DNA of 64,000 nucleotides, from the NCBI RefSeq assembly GCF_011762155.1, contig NZ_JAASQL010000006.1, positions 41,734-105,733 on the forward strand. The letters run 5' to 3'. The notes below the pieces were generated by a model. That model saw nothing but the letters and a program-made list of their open reading frames with translations, searched no databases and was not told where the DNA came from. Shown here in pieces: positions 17,005-25,681 of the stretch. This DNA comes from Wenyingzhuangia heitensis. Its GTDB lineage: Bacteria > Bacteroidota > Bacteroidia > Flavobacteriales > Flavobacteriaceae. How positions within the stretch are numbered: the first letter of the stretch is position 1; every line of letters starts with the position of its first letter. The translations under genes were made by a program, and so were the position numbers.

Positions 17005-18060
17005 ATGAAAAAAACAGAATTAGATATTTTAGAAAAATGGTATGCGGCTAATTTTGAGAATAAATTAGTAGGTAGACGAATTTTATTAGAAGATATAGAG
17101 CCAATACTTAAAAAATTAAATACTCCTTTTAAGCTTGAAAAAATTGGGGATTCAGAAGAAGGAAAATCTATTTATCAAGTTAAACTAGGTACAGGACCTA
17201 AGCGAATATTGTTATGGTCTCAAATGCACGGGAACGAAAGCACGGGAACCAAAGCACTGTTTGATTTGTTTAAATATATAAATGACTCAGAGCATACAAA
17301 TACTTTTGTAAAGGATTTATTAGAAAAATGTACATTGGTTTTTATTCCTATGTTAAACCCAGATGGATCTAACAACTTTACTAGAGTAAATGCTAATAAT
17401 GTAGATTTAAATAGAGATGCTGTAGATTTAAAAGCAAAAGAAAGTATTTTGTTAAGGCATATACTAGATAGTTTTAATCCTCAGTTTTGTTTTAACCTAC
17501 ATGATCAAAGAACTATATTTAATGTAGAGGGCTATAATAATCCAGCAACAATTTCTTTTCTAGCTCCTTCTATAGATATAGAAAGAACTTTAACAAAAGG
17601 AAGAAAAGAAACGATGGCAGCTATTGTAGCTATGAATTCTGTATTACAACAAATTATACCTAACCATGTAGGTAGGTATACTGATGAATTTTATCCTACT
17701 GCTACCGGAGATAACTTTCAAAAGCTAGGACACAACACTATTTTAATAGAAGCAGGTCATTATAAAAATGATTATGATAGGGATATTGTACGTAAATTTA
17801 ACTTTTATGCACTGCTTAGTGGTCTAGAATACTTAGTTTATAACGATACATATACCAATTATGAACCTTATTTTGAAATTCCGAACAATGGAAAGCAAAA
17901 TTATGACCTTATTATTAGAAATTTAAAAACAGACAACAACAAGGTCTCTTCTGTTGCTTTTCAGTATGAATATGAGGTAGTTAACAATAAATTAGTAAGT
18001 AAATTAGTAGAGTATCAAAGAGGGGATTTGGAAAAATTTTACGGCTATCAGGAATTTTAG
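17005..18060 (+). CDS. M14-family zinc carboxypeptidase
   Basis: A 351-residue protein; the ATG at 17005 (MKKTELDILEKWYAANFEN) is preferred over one at 16921, which would run through the operator cluster. Zinc ligands are visible in QMHGNESTG (HxxE, about residue 74), with LNPDGSNNFTR and NNVDLNRD, the substrate-binding Asn-Arg region, as in carboxypeptidase A-like M14 enzymes. The third ligand and catalytic Glu are likely in NLHDQR and LIEAGHY. No signal peptide is seen, so it should act in the cytosol, perhaps on peptidoglycan or peptide fragments. It stands alone, divergent from the XRE gene. Confidence 0.88.
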   Translation: MKKTELDILEKWYAANFENKLVGRRILLEDIEPILKKLNTPFKLEKIGDSEEGKSIYQVKLGTGPKRILLWSQMHGNESTGTKALFDLFKYINDSEHTNTFVKDLLEKCTLVFIPMLNPDGSNNFTRVNANNVDLNRDAVDLKAKESILLRHILDSFNPQFCFNLHDQRTIFNVEGYNNPATISFLAPSIDIERTLTKGRKETMAAIVAMNSVLQQIIPNHVGRYTDEFYPTATGDNFQKLGHNTILIEAGHYKNDYDRDIVRKFNFYALLSGLEYLVYNDTYTNYEPYFEIPNNGKQNYDLIIRNLKTDNNKVSSVAFQYEYEVVNNKLVSKLVEYQRGDLEKFYGYQEF

Positions 18061-18125
18061 TTTATATTATCGTTAAGAATCCCTATATTTAGTTTGTAAT
18101 TATGCAATAGAATTTTAAAATATTG

Positions 18126-18133
18126 TATTTTTG
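18126..18133 (+). promoter_or_regulatory. -7 element of the Lrp/AsnC gene
   Basis: TATTTTTG, 40 nt upstream of the start codon at 18174, fits the TAnnTTTG consensus; no convincing -33 TTG is visible. Confidence 0.4.
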
Positions 18134-18173
18134 TCACTTGTAAAAATTATAGAAAGTAAAGTACTCATTAGCC

Positions 18174-18653
18174 ATGAAAAAACATCATTTAGACGAAATA
18201 GATCATCAAATATTAGATACGTTGATCGAAAATGCAAGAACACCTTTTACCGATATTGCTAAAAAATTATTAGTGTCTGCAGGAACCATTCACGTACGTG
18301 TAAAAAAAATGGAAGATGAGGGAATCATAAAAGGATCTACATTAACATTAGACTACGAAAAAATGCAATATAATTTTATTGCTCACGTAGGTTTATTTTT
18401 AGAGAGCAGCTCAAAAATTAGAGGTGTATTACAATCTTTAGAAGATATTCCAAATGTAACAGTAGCCTATATTACTGCAGGAAAATATAATATTTTCTGT
18501 AAAATTAGAGCTAAGGATACCAACCAAGCAAAAGATATTATTTTTCAAATAGATGATATTGATGGGGTTAGAAGAACCGAAACCATGATCTCTATGGAAG
18601 AAAGTATAAACGATAAGAAAAGAATGATGCACGCAATTTTTAAGGATTATTAA
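18174..18653 (+). CDS. Lrp/AsnC-family transcriptional regulator
   Basis: A 159-residue regulator. The AsnC-type helix-turn-helix is in residues 5-55 (LDEIDHQILDTLIENA then VSAGTIHVRVKKMEDEGII). The C-terminal ligand-binding RAM domain follows (AHVGLFLESSSKIRGV to VRRTETMISMEES), expected to bind an amino acid and drive octamer formation. The length is slightly shorter than E. coli Lrp. The target genes are unknown; the downstream gene is separated by a strong terminator. A feast/famine-type role is the family expectation. Confidence 0.93.
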   Translation: MKKHHLDEIDHQILDTLIENARTPFTDIAKKLLVSAGTIHVRVKKMEDEGIIKGSTLTLDYEKMQYNFIAHVGLFLESSSKIRGVLQSLEDIPNVTVAYITAGKYNIFCKIRAKDTNQAKDIIFQIDDIDGVRRTETMISMEESINDKKRMMHAIFKDY

Positions 18654-18675
18654 TTGTTATTGTTCTTTGTAAGGA

Positions 18676-18710
18676 AACACCTTGGTAAGCAACTACTAAG
18701 GTGTTTTTTT
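18676..18710 (+). terminator. Intrinsic terminator of the Lrp/AsnC gene
   Basis: AACACCTTGGTA pairs with TACTAAGGTGTT (one G-T wobble), then seven T. Confidence 0.9.
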
Positions 18711-18729
18711 ATACACTGTATTTACACCT

Positions 18730-19914
18730 ATGACTCACATACCTAAAAAGGTTATAATAAATTCTACAACTTGTTTTACATACTCTTTTAACTTAAAGAG
18801 CTTAGAGAATGATTGGAATCAAGTTGGTATTCCCAATATATATTTACAACCTGCTTATTTAAACGCGTTGGAAAATAGTATTTTGTCAGATATTATTTTT
18901 ATCTATGTTATTGTTTATCAAAATAACAAACCTGTTGGAGTCTTGTATTTTCAATGGATTCACGTAGGAACCGATTTTTTTAATCAAAAAAAATTTCCCA
19001 ATGAAATTCATTCTAAAATAACAGCTCGTATTTTAAAAAGTGTCAACGGAAATTTATTACTCTGCGGTAACTTTTTTGCTACGGGTACACATGGTTTTTA
19101 TTTTACCTCTAAATTATCTCCAAAAACAATTCCGTTACTAATTAATAAATTAAAAGTTGAATTGTGTGCCGTTAAAAACACATCAAAACTTAAATTTATC
19201 ATGGTAAAAGAATTTTGGCTAGATCAAGAAATCAAAATTCAAAAAGAACTGTGTCAAAAAAATGCTCGTTTTCAAATAGACGTTAACATGATTTTAGAAA
19301 TTCATAAAGAATGGACTTCTTTTGATAATTATTTAGCTTTTATGGTGACCAAGTACAGAACCAGAGCTAAAAGTGTATTCAAAAAAACAGAGGGTATTGT
19401 TGTACAAAATTTTACAGCAAATGATATTAAAACACATGCAAACACCATTCATCAATTGTACAATTCGGTTTTAGAAACAGCCAGCTTTAATATGGTACGT
19501 TTGTCTGTAGATAGTTTTTATCAACTAAAAATAAATTTAAAAGAGAAGTTTATTTTTACAGGTTATTTTAAAGATCATCAACTAATAGCTTTTAGCACAG
19601 CCTGTTTAAACAACCATTATTTAGATGCTAATTTTGTAGGGATTAATTATCAAATAAATCAAACATTGCCTATATACCAAAGAATTTTGTATGATTATGT
19701 AAAACTTGCTATTCATAAAAAAGTAATCGAATTAAGATTGGGTAGAACAGCCGAAATTATGAAAAGTTCTTTAGGAGCCATTCCTAAAGAAATGAATTTA
19801 TACATAAAACACACCAATCCGTTGTTACACCTTGTTTTAAAACCTTTAACAGAGTATGTAACACCTAGCAATTATGAGATAAGAAAGCCTTTCAAAAAAA
19901 GTTATTACTCATAA
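18730..19914 (+). CDS. FemAB/GNAT-like acyltransferase-fold protein
   Basis: A 394-residue cytosolic protein with no catalytic motif that I can name securely. The layout resembles proteins of the FemAB-like, peptidoglycan-biosynthesis-recognition type with a BioF2-like acetyltransferase domain: an N-terminal half with PVGVLYFQW and GNLLLCGNFF, and a C-terminal half with EKFIFTGYFKDHQLIAFSTA, LDANFVGINY and YDYVKLAIHKKVIELRLG. The hydrophobic strands and helix order fit a GNAT fold, probably twice. The substrate is unknown. It is single, preceded by a terminator and followed by the helicase gene on the same strand 95 nt later. Confidence 0.6.
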   Translation: MTHIPKKVIINSTTCFTYSFNLKSLENDWNQVGIPNIYLQPAYLNALENSILSDIIFIYVIVYQNNKPVGVLYFQWIHVGTDFFNQKKFPNEIHSKITARILKSVNGNLLLCGNFFATGTHGFYFTSKLSPKTIPLLINKLKVELCAVKNTSKLKFIMVKEFWLDQEIKIQKELCQKNARFQIDVNMILEIHKEWTSFDNYLAFMVTKYRTRAKSVFKKTEGIVVQNFTANDIKTHANTIHQLYNSVLETASFNMVRLSVDSFYQLKINLKEKFIFTGYFKDHQLIAFSTACLNNHYLDANFVGINYQINQTLPIYQRILYDYVKLAIHKKVIELRLGRTAEIMKSSLGAIPKEMNLYIKHTNPLLHLVLKPLTEYVTPSNYEIRKPFKKSYYS

Positions 19915-19982
19915 AATCCATTTTAATACCATATTTATTGCTAAAAGTGGAGTAATAATTTCGTAGAACTTTAAAAACTGCG

Positions 19983-19990
19983 TAGTTTTG
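19983..19990 (+). promoter_or_regulatory. -7 element of the helicase gene
   Basis: TAGTTTTG lies 19 nt upstream of the start codon at 20010 and fits TAnnTTTG. Confidence 0.4.
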
Positions 19991-20009
19991 CAAAACTCAC
20001 AAAGAATAT

Positions 20010-21527
20010 ATGGAAGTAGAAGAAAATAAAAAGGTCAAAAAAGGAAAACAATTATACGACTATCAAAAAGAAAATATTGATAAAGTATTTGATAAAATTG
20101 AAAAAAAACCTGACAACTATAACTTGGTATTTCAGCTACCTACTGGAGGAGGGAAAACCGTTATTTTTTCTGAAATTGCAAGACGTTTTATAGAAGAATC
20201 TAAAAAAAAGGTTTTAATACTAACACATAGAATAGAATTAAGTAGTCAGACTTCTAAAATGTTGGCTGAATTTGGAGTTGCTAACAAAGTAATTACAAGT
20301 GATGTAAAATCCTTAGACGATCAGGATGAGTTTATGTGTTTTGTTGCTATGGTAGAAACACTAAAAAATCGATTGAATGATGATTTACTAGACATGCAAG
20401 ATGTGAGCATGGTTATTATTGATGAGGCTCACTATAACTCTTTTAGAAAATTATTTAAATATTTTCAGAATTGCTTTATTTTAGGAGTAACCGCAACACC
20501 ATTAAGCTCTAACATAAAGTTACCAATGAACGAAATTTATGATGAGTTGTTGGTAGGGGAACCTATTACAACTTTAATAGATAGAGGTTTTTTGGCCAAA
20601 GCAACAACCTATACTTTTGATGTTGCCCTTGGTGGGTTAAAAGTGGGAATAAATGGTGATTATACCGTAAAATCTTCTGATGATTTATATTCTAGTAACC
20701 TAATGCAAGACAAGCTTTTACATGCTTATGTAGAGCAGTCTTTAGGAAAGAAAACCTTAATTTTTAACAATGGTATTAACACCTCTTGGCATGTCTATGA
20801 TACTTTTAAGGCAGCAGGTTACGAAAATGTTCGTCATCTAGATAATACTTTTTCTAAACAAGAAAGAAGCGAAATATTACGTTGGTTTAAAACAACACCA
20901 GATGCTATTTTAACATCGGTAAGTATTTTAACAACAGGATTTGATGAACCTAGTGTGGATACTATTATTTTAAATAGAGCTACAAAATCTATCACACTTT
21001 ATTACCAAATGATTGGTCGTGGATCTCGTGTGTTTAAAAATAAAAAAACGTTTAATGTAATTGATTTAGGAAATAATGCAGCTAGATTTGGTTTGTGGAG
21101 TGCACCTATCAATTGGAAACGTATCTTTAAATCACCAGACTATTATTTAGATAATTTAATTAATGACGAAGAAATAGAACGTCAGTTTATTTACGAAATG
21201 CCAACAGAGGTAAGGCAAAAATTTAAAAATTCTACAGATATTACTTTTAAAGTAAAAGAAGAATATGAAAAGGCAATAAAACGCGGAATTAAATCTAAAA
21301 TAGTTTTAGATAAGTCTGTAGAACAACACGCACAAATGTGTTACGAGAACGCCGAAGATGTTTTTGATGCTAGAGATTTAGCTATTTTGTTAGATGATGA
21401 TATTAAAGATAGAATTAAAAAATATTCTCATTACATGATAAAAAGTACCAAAAACTATATTATGTGGTTGGAAGAAGATTACAAAAGAAAATTAAACACT
21501 TCTATCAACATGAAGTTTAAAGAATAA
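20010..21527 (+). CDS. DEAD/DEAH-box helicase (SF2)
   Basis: A 505-residue superfamily 2 helicase with both RecA-like domains. The Q-motif-like region LYDYQKENIDKV is followed by Walker A LPTGGGKTVIF (about residues 45-55), DEAH-box VIIDEAHYNSFR (about 137), motif III GVTATP, motif V SVSILTTGFDEP and motif VI MIGRGSRVF. It is in the group of Res-subunit-like helicases with RGSR, seen in restriction systems but also as stand-alone enzymes in Bacteroidota. The C-terminal tail (Lys/Glu-rich, about 400-505) is without a known domain. No restriction or defence partner lies next to it, so a general DNA or RNA remodelling role is as likely. A terminator follows. Confidence 0.9.
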   Translation: MEVEENKKVKKGKQLYDYQKENIDKVFDKIEKKPDNYNLVFQLPTGGGKTVIFSEIARRFIEESKKKVLILTHRIELSSQTSKMLAEFGVANKVITSDVKSLDDQDEFMCFVAMVETLKNRLNDDLLDMQDVSMVIIDEAHYNSFRKLFKYFQNCFILGVTATPLSSNIKLPMNEIYDELLVGEPITTLIDRGFLAKATTYTFDVALGGLKVGINGDYTVKSSDDLYSSNLMQDKLLHAYVEQSLGKKTLIFNNGINTSWHVYDTFKAAGYENVRHLDNTFSKQERSEILRWFKTTPDAILTSVSILTTGFDEPSVDTIILNRATKSITLYYQMIGRGSRVFKNKKTFNVIDLGNNAARFGLWSAPINWKRIFKSPDYYLDNLINDEEIERQFIYEMPTEVRQKFKNSTDITFKVKEEYEKAIKRGIKSKIVLDKSVEQHAQMCYENAEDVFDARDLAILLDDDIKDRIKKYSHYMIKSTKNYIMWLEEDYKRKLNTSINMKFKE

Positions 21528-21528
21528 T

Positions 21529-21560
21529 AAAAAAGCCATCTATAAAAAGATGGCTTTTTT
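21529..21560 (+). terminator. Intrinsic terminator of the helicase gene
   Basis: AAAAAAGCCATCT pairs perfectly with AGATGGCTTTTTT around a short A-rich loop. Confidence 0.9.
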
Positions 21561-21657
21561 ATTATTCAATATTTCTGTTCAGGGTTATCATATGTTAAAT
21601 TATAATTACATTTTATCCATTGGTCTATTATATTGTCATTATAACAAAAAAAGAATT

Positions 21658-21665
21658 TATTTTTG
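21658..21665 (+). promoter_or_regulatory. -7 element of the OmpA lipoprotein gene
   Basis: TATTTTTG, 22 nt before the start codon at 21688, with TTG about 22 nt upstream (21633-21635). It supports the downstream start and argues against the longer frame from 21550. Confidence 0.5.
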
Positions 21666-21687
21666 CGAAACAATAAAAAATATAACC

Positions 21688-22374
21688 ATGAAGAAAATTT
21701 TTAGAAATTTAGTTTTAGTTTGTTTAAGTACAAGTATGTTTGTTGGATGTTCTAGCATGAACAACACAACCAAAGGAGGTCTTTTTGGAACAGGTGCTGG
21801 AGCTGCAATAGGTGCTGGTATTGGTGCTTTAATTGGAGGTAAAAAAGGAGCTGCAATTGGTGCTATTGGTGGTGCTGCTGTTGGAGGAACTACAGGAGTT
21901 ATTATTGGTAAAAAAATGGACAAACAAGCCGAAGAATTAAGAAATTCTATTCCTGGTGCTCAAGTATATAGAGTTGGTGAAGGAATTGATGTTGTTTTTG
22001 ATAAAGATTCTGGAATCTATTTTGGATCTAATGCAACTAATATTAATGCTGATACAAAAAATGTGTTGTCTAAATTGGCAGAAGTATTACAAAAATACCC
22101 AGAGACAAATTTATTTGTTACTGGACATACAGATTCTGACGGAGCTGAATCTTATAACTTAACGTTGTCAAAAAACAGAGCTCAAGCTGTTGCAAACTAT
22201 TTACAAACTTTAGGAGTACCTTCAGATAGGTTTACTGTTAAAGGAGAAGGTGAATTGTTACCAATTGCTGATAATTCTACTGCTGAAGGAAAAGCTAAAA
22301 ACAGAAGAGTTGAATTGGCAATTATTGCGAATGAAACTATGAAAAAGCAAGCAGAGGCAGAAGCTAAGCAATAA
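21688..22374 (+). CDS. OmpA-family lipoprotein with glycine-zipper
   Basis: A 228-residue outer-membrane lipoprotein. The start chosen (MKKIFRNLVLVCLSTSM) yields a clean signal peptide and lipobox FVGC (Cys21); the longer frame from 21550 overlaps a terminator and promoter. Residues about 30-75 form glycine zippers (GAGAAIGAGIGALIGG, AAIGAIGGAAVGGTTG), thought to insert in or span membranes. The C-terminal half is an OmpA peptidoglycan-binding domain with TGHTDSDG and KNRAQAVANYL and final NRRVELAI, containing the Asp and Arg that bind diaminopimelate. It tethers the outer membrane to the wall. Its last 166 coding bases and its terminator are perfectly repeated downstream. Confidence 0.93.
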   Translation: MKKIFRNLVLVCLSTSMFVGCSSMNNTTKGGLFGTGAGAAIGAGIGALIGGKKGAAIGAIGGAAVGGTTGVIIGKKMDKQAEELRNSIPGAQVYRVGEGIDVVFDKDSGIYFGSNATNINADTKNVLSKLAEVLQKYPETNLFVTGHTDSDGAESYNLTLSKNRAQAVANYLQTLGVPSDRFTVKGEGELLPIADNSTAEGKAKNRRVELAIIANETMKKQAEAEAKQ

Positions 22375-22379
22375 TCATA

Positions 22380-22408
22380 AAAAGGACTGTAGTTTGCACA
22401 GTCCTTTT
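22380..22408 (+). terminator. OmpA gene intrinsic terminator, copy 1
   Basis: AAAAGGACTGT and ACAGTCCTTTT form a perfect stem after the stop codon. Confidence 0.9.
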
Positions 22409-22434
22409 CTTTAATAAAATCTATTTAACATAAT

Positions 22435-22599
22435 TTAGGAGTACCTTCAGATAGGTTTACTGTTAAAGGAGAAGGTGAATTGTTACCAATTGCTGATAAT
22501 TCTACTGCTGAAGGAAAAGCTAAAAACAGAAGAGTTGAATTGGCAATTATTGCGAATGAAACTATGAAAAAGCAAGCAGAGGCAGAAGCTAAGCAATAA
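22435..22599 (+). pseudogene. Duplicated 3' remnant of the OmpA gene
   Basis: The second copy of the duplication encodes the OmpA C-terminus from LGVPSDRF to the stop codon, without promoter, start or N-terminal part. It cannot be translated on its own, except by read-through past the first terminator, which is unlikely. Confidence 0.85.
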
Positions 22600-22604
22600 T
22601 CATA

Positions 22605-22633
22605 AAAAGGACTGTAGTTTGCACAGTCCTTTT
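22605..22633 (+). terminator. Intrinsic terminator, copy 2
   Basis: An exact copy of the terminator at 22380-22408, within the duplicated unit. Confidence 0.85.
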
Positions 22634-22645
22634 CTTTAATAAAAT

Positions 22646-23158
22646 CTATTTAACATAATATAAATTATAATACAAAATAACAAATATAAAGTAGTCATGC
22701 TTGGTGTCTATCACCATGTCATTAGGTTGAGATTCTTTTGGAACTGAGGATTTAGGTAAGTAATAAATACGTTCTAATTGATTGGTTTTGGTATTCCATC
22801 CTACAATTTTAGGAGTTACTTTATTACGTTGAGCCATATCTAACATCCAAATAATACCGTTTTCATCATTTCTAATTCCCAACACGTTACTTAAATAATT
22901 ATCGTCCGTATCTCTAGGTGTGTTCCAATATTTATTAGGAAATGGTTTTGTGTTTTTTGTTTCAGCATCCATAATTACAACTCTGTTATCTGGTGAAAAA
23001 AAAGGATGATGACTATACACTAAATCTCCTGTATGTGTAAAAGTAATATTACCAACAGCCTGACTGGTGGTTGTAAATATTTCAACTTCAGTTATTGGTA
23101 TTTGTCCGTAAGACATTACAGAAATAAGCGTAATTAAAACTAAAATATGTTTTTTCAT
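22646..23158 (-). pseudogene. Truncated major royal jelly/dopachrome tautomerase-like protein
   Basis: An N-terminal fragment of 170 residues with a signal peptide (MKKHILVLITLISVMSYGQ). Residues about 25-154 resemble secreted beta-propeller proteins of the royal-jelly (yellow/L-dopachrome tautomerase-related) family: LGIRNDENGIIWMLDM, GWNTKTNQLERIYYLP and PNDMVIDTKHD. Complete members are about 350-370 residues, so more than half is missing. After residue 154 the tail (YFIFVILYYNLYYVK) is unlike the family and is encoded by AT-rich DNA directly beside the 225-bp duplication, so the end was probably lost in that rearrangement. It is transcribed after or separately from the small monooxygenase gene upstream. 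The protein may still be made but should not fold as a propeller. Confidence 0.65.
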
Positions 23159-23190
23159 GTTGTTATTTATTAAGATTATTATAATAACGG

Positions 23191-23490
23191 TTAGTTTATA
23201 ATTTCTGTCATTTTATGGACAACAAATTCTTTTAATTTACCTTCTGTAACCTTTTTAAAATGGATAAAGTGTTTGGTTTGAGTATGACTTTCTAATGATT
23301 CTATAGTAGACCATTTTTCAAGCATAAAAAATTGATTTGGGTTCTCATTATCAGAATGCAAAATATAATCTATATTCCCTTTTTCTGTTTTACTAATACT
23401 TACCAATTCCATAAGTTCTGATAGCATAAATTCTCGGTCTTTTTCTGCTACTTCAATTTTTGCGACAATGGTTAAATAAGATTTTTTCAT
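23191..23490 (-). CDS. Antibiotic biosynthesis monooxygenase (ABM)-domain protein
   Basis: A 99-residue ferredoxin-like alpha/beta protein of the ABM/YgiN type. Typical segments are LTIVAKIEVAEKDREFMLSE, then GNIDYILHSDNENPNQFFMLEKW and TKHFIHFKKVT. These small dimeric cofactor-free oxygenases act on quinols or related aromatics, but the family also includes haem-degrading and non-enzymatic members. The gene is preceded and followed by AT-rich gaps and lies 32 nt upstream of the truncated royal-jelly-like gene, with which it may be co-transcribed. Substrate unknown. Confidence 0.85.
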   Translation of the reverse strand: MKKSYLTIVAKIEVAEKDREFMLSELMELVSISKTEKGNIDYILHSDNENPNQFFMLEKWSTIESLESHTQTKHFIHFKKVTEGKLKEFVVHKMTEIIN

Positions 23491-23674
23491 GGTGTGATTT
23501 TTTAATTATACACCAAAAGTAATTCCTTACCAAGCTGAATTAAAGTATTAAAAATGGAAGTTTATGTATTTATAAAGGTTTTAACAACCCATAATTGTTA
23601 AAAAATTGATTTATAGTCTTAAAAAGAAATGAATAACAGGGGTAAAACTCAAATAAACCTTGTTAAGTACAATA

Positions 23675-23711
23675 AAAAAATGAGTAGGAATATTTATTTC
23701 TACTCATTTTT
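23675..23711 (-). terminator. Terminator of the first efflux operon
   Basis: AAAAATGAGTAG with TACTCATTTTT forms a stem ending the minus-strand transcript after tetR, followed by a T run (an A run on the plus strand). Confidence 0.8.
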
Positions 23712-23772
23712 AAATGTAAGACACTTCCCTCCTATGATAAAATGAAGATTTTTAACTGATTTTAAAAAAAAC

Positions 23773-24372
23773 TCAACTCCTGTTCAATTCATTTAAAAGC
23801 TTTAAACCTGTTACAGAAACTAATCTGTACATAAAAAGTGAATTTAAAAAAGCAACTGCGTTCTTGTTTGTTTGATAGCTATAAGAAGCTTCTGATGTAA
23901 AAATAATTTTAGAAATATTATCGAAAGACTCATAGGTTTCCTGAATATTTAACTCTTGTTTGTACAACCCTTCTTCTATTCCTTTTTCAATATTTTGCAA
24001 AACAAACGGAATAATAATTTCGTTTTTAAACTGAAACACTTCCATATATTTATTAGGATAAAACTTTTTTAACTCCTTCCCATAAACAGGAGATATTACA
24101 TAAGAGATCTCGTTAATGTATTTAAAAAACGAGTGCAATTCCTCTAAAGCATTTCTAGAAACTGCACTCGTTTTGGTTAGGTTACTTTTTAATTCTTCTA
24201 CCTGTAACACAATGGTTTGGCTTAATAAATTACTTTTGTTTTCATAATGTTTGTAAATTGTTTTTTTAGAAACTCCACATTTATTAGCAATATCATCCAT
24301 ACTAATATTCTGAATACCAAAACTAAAAAACAACGCTTTGGATACTTTTAAAATGTGATTTTTGACAAACAT
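23773..24372 (-). CDS. TetR-family regulator, last gene of efflux operon
   Basis: A 199-residue regulator. The N-terminal helix-turn-helix is MDDIANKCGVSKKTIYKHYE (about residues 25-45), the rest a helical ligand-binding domain. It is the distal gene of the operon adaptor-pump-TolC, 13 nt after the TolC gene, an arrangement usually used for feedback repression. I see no clear inverted-repeat operator in front of the operon, where an AraC-type site is found instead, so double control is possible. Ligand unknown. Confidence 0.9.
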   Translation of the reverse strand: MFVKNHILKVSKALFFSFGIQNISMDDIANKCGVSKKTIYKHYENKSNLLSQTIVLQVEELKSNLTKTSAVSRNALEELHSFFKYINEISYVISPVYGKELKKFYPNKYMEVFQFKNEIIIPFVLQNIEKGIEEGLYKQELNIQETYESFDNISKIIFTSEASYSYQTNKNAVAFLNSLFMYRLVSVTGLKLLNELNRS

Positions 24373-24385
24373 TTTCTAATGGGTT

Positions 24386-25663
24386 TTAATTAATTTCACC
24401 AATTGTTTTTTTGTAATTAGCAAGACTTATATGCTGAATCGCTTTTGCATCAATCACTTCGGAATAAGCTTGTTGCCACAATACTTGTGCTTCTAAAACA
24501 TCTTTACCAATAACGGTACCTGCCTCAAAACGATCTTGATGTAATCTTAAATTTTCATCTGCTTGCTCTAAAGATTTTTGTGTGATTTCTACTCTTTTTA
24601 AAGCTTGCTGCAATTCTAAATAAGCATTTTCAATTTGTATAACCACCAATTCCTCTGTTTCTTCTAATTCTAATTGTTTTGCTACAGATTTAAACTCTTG
24701 TTCTTTTACTTTTTGTTTTCTTTTCCCCCAATCAAACACAGGAATACTAACATTTAATACACCGTAATAAGAAGCTAAATTGTTCCCACCATCACTAAAA
24801 TTGATGTTTTTTCCGGTAGCGTACAAACCACTTACATTTAAAGAAACCGTTGGTTTTCTATCTCCTTTTAGTACTTTGGTTTGTAAATTCTCCAAGGTAA
24901 CAGATTCTGTAAGCATTTTAATTTCTGGTCGTTGAGCCAATGCTTCTTCTGAGTTTACTTTATGAGAAACTAAAGTTTTATTGCTCATTTCAGTATTTAT
25001 TTCAAAATCTGAATTGTTAAGACCTATCAATTGTGCCATTCTTAACTTTAAAATAGACAATCCATCTTCTGCTTTTATCAAATCTAACAAGGCCTGATTT
25101 AGCTGTACCTGCACTTGTAACACATCGTTTTTGTAAATAAGACCCGCATCGTAAGAATTGGTCAAATCTTTTAACAACTCGGTTAACAGGTCTTTGTATT
25201 TGTGAGCCAAATCTACTTTTGCATTCACATTTATAATTTGCCAATACGTCGTTTCAACATCTAACAAAACTTCAGCTTCGGTCAATTCTTTCTGAGCACT
25301 GTACAAATTAATAGCAGTTGCACTCATTTTTTTAGAGTTTCTTATTTTTCCTCCTGCATAAATAACTTGTGTAACTCCTAATGATGCAGATGCCTGAAAA
25401 TCTGGCAACAATACATTTAAAGGATCTCCCACATGAATTCCCATTGCACTAGCTTCTACATAGGGTTTGTCTGTTGCAGACACAGAAGCTTTTGCAGCTT
25501 TTGCGGCCTCTATATTTTGTAAAGCTCTTAATGTTTTTTTATTGTTTGTTTTGGCAAGTGTCTTTGCTTTTTCTAAAGTCAATACTTGTTTTTGAGCATG
25601 GATATGCTGAACAGAAAAACCCATCAAAAAAACAAAGGACAGTATATATTTATAAGTGTTCAT
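24386..25663 (-). CDS. TolC-family outer-membrane efflux protein
   Basis: A 425-residue outer-membrane channel of an RND tripartite pump. A signal peptide (LSFVFLMGFSVQHIHAQ) is followed by two outer-membrane-efflux repeats, with the repeat signature near KAKTLAKTNNKKTLRALQNIEAAK and the second half near LEQADENLRLHQDRFEAGTVIGKD. Long coiled-coil segments with heptad-rich Leu/Ala/Glu are evident. It follows the pump gene by 95 nt, a gap that contains a large hairpin, and precedes tetR by 13 nt. Confidence 0.93.
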   Translation of the reverse strand: MNTYKYILSFVFLMGFSVQHIHAQKQVLTLEKAKTLAKTNNKKTLRALQNIEAAKAAKASVSATDKPYVEASAMGIHVGDPLNVLLPDFQASASLGVTQVIYAGGKIRNSKKMSATAINLYSAQKELTEAEVLLDVETTYWQIINVNAKVDLAHKYKDLLTELLKDLTNSYDAGLIYKNDVLQVQVQLNQALLDLIKAEDGLSILKLRMAQLIGLNNSDFEINTEMSNKTLVSHKVNSEEALAQRPEIKMLTESVTLENLQTKVLKGDRKPTVSLNVSGLYATGKNINFSDGGNNLASYYGVLNVSIPVFDWGKRKQKVKEQEFKSVAKQLELEETEELVVIQIENAYLELQQALKRVEITQKSLEQADENLRLHQDRFEAGTVIGKDVLEAQVLWQQAYSEVIDAKAIQHISLANYKKTIGEIN

Positions 25664-25681
25664 TATTTTTATTTTAATACA

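Larger units (their letters stand above)
22209..22659 (+). repeat. Perfect tandem duplication, 225-bp unit
   Basis: The unit 22209-22433 is repeated without any difference at 22434-22658, with one extra matching base. It includes the last 55 codons of the OmpA gene, its stop and its terminator. Only the second copy lacks a start and upstream sequence, so it is a non-functional gene remnant. Complete identity implies a recent event, gene conversion or an assembly error. Confidence 0.95.

Noticed and set aside
20010..21527. DEAD/DEAH helicase as part of a restriction or defence system
   Set aside because: No methyltransferase, nuclease or known partner lies on either side, and the nearest flanking genes are an acyltransferase-like gene and OmpA lipoprotein gene.
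21550..21687. 46 extra N-terminal codons for the OmpA lipoprotein
   Set aside because: They cross the upstream terminator and the TATTTTTG promoter, and they would hide a perfect lipoprotein signal peptide.
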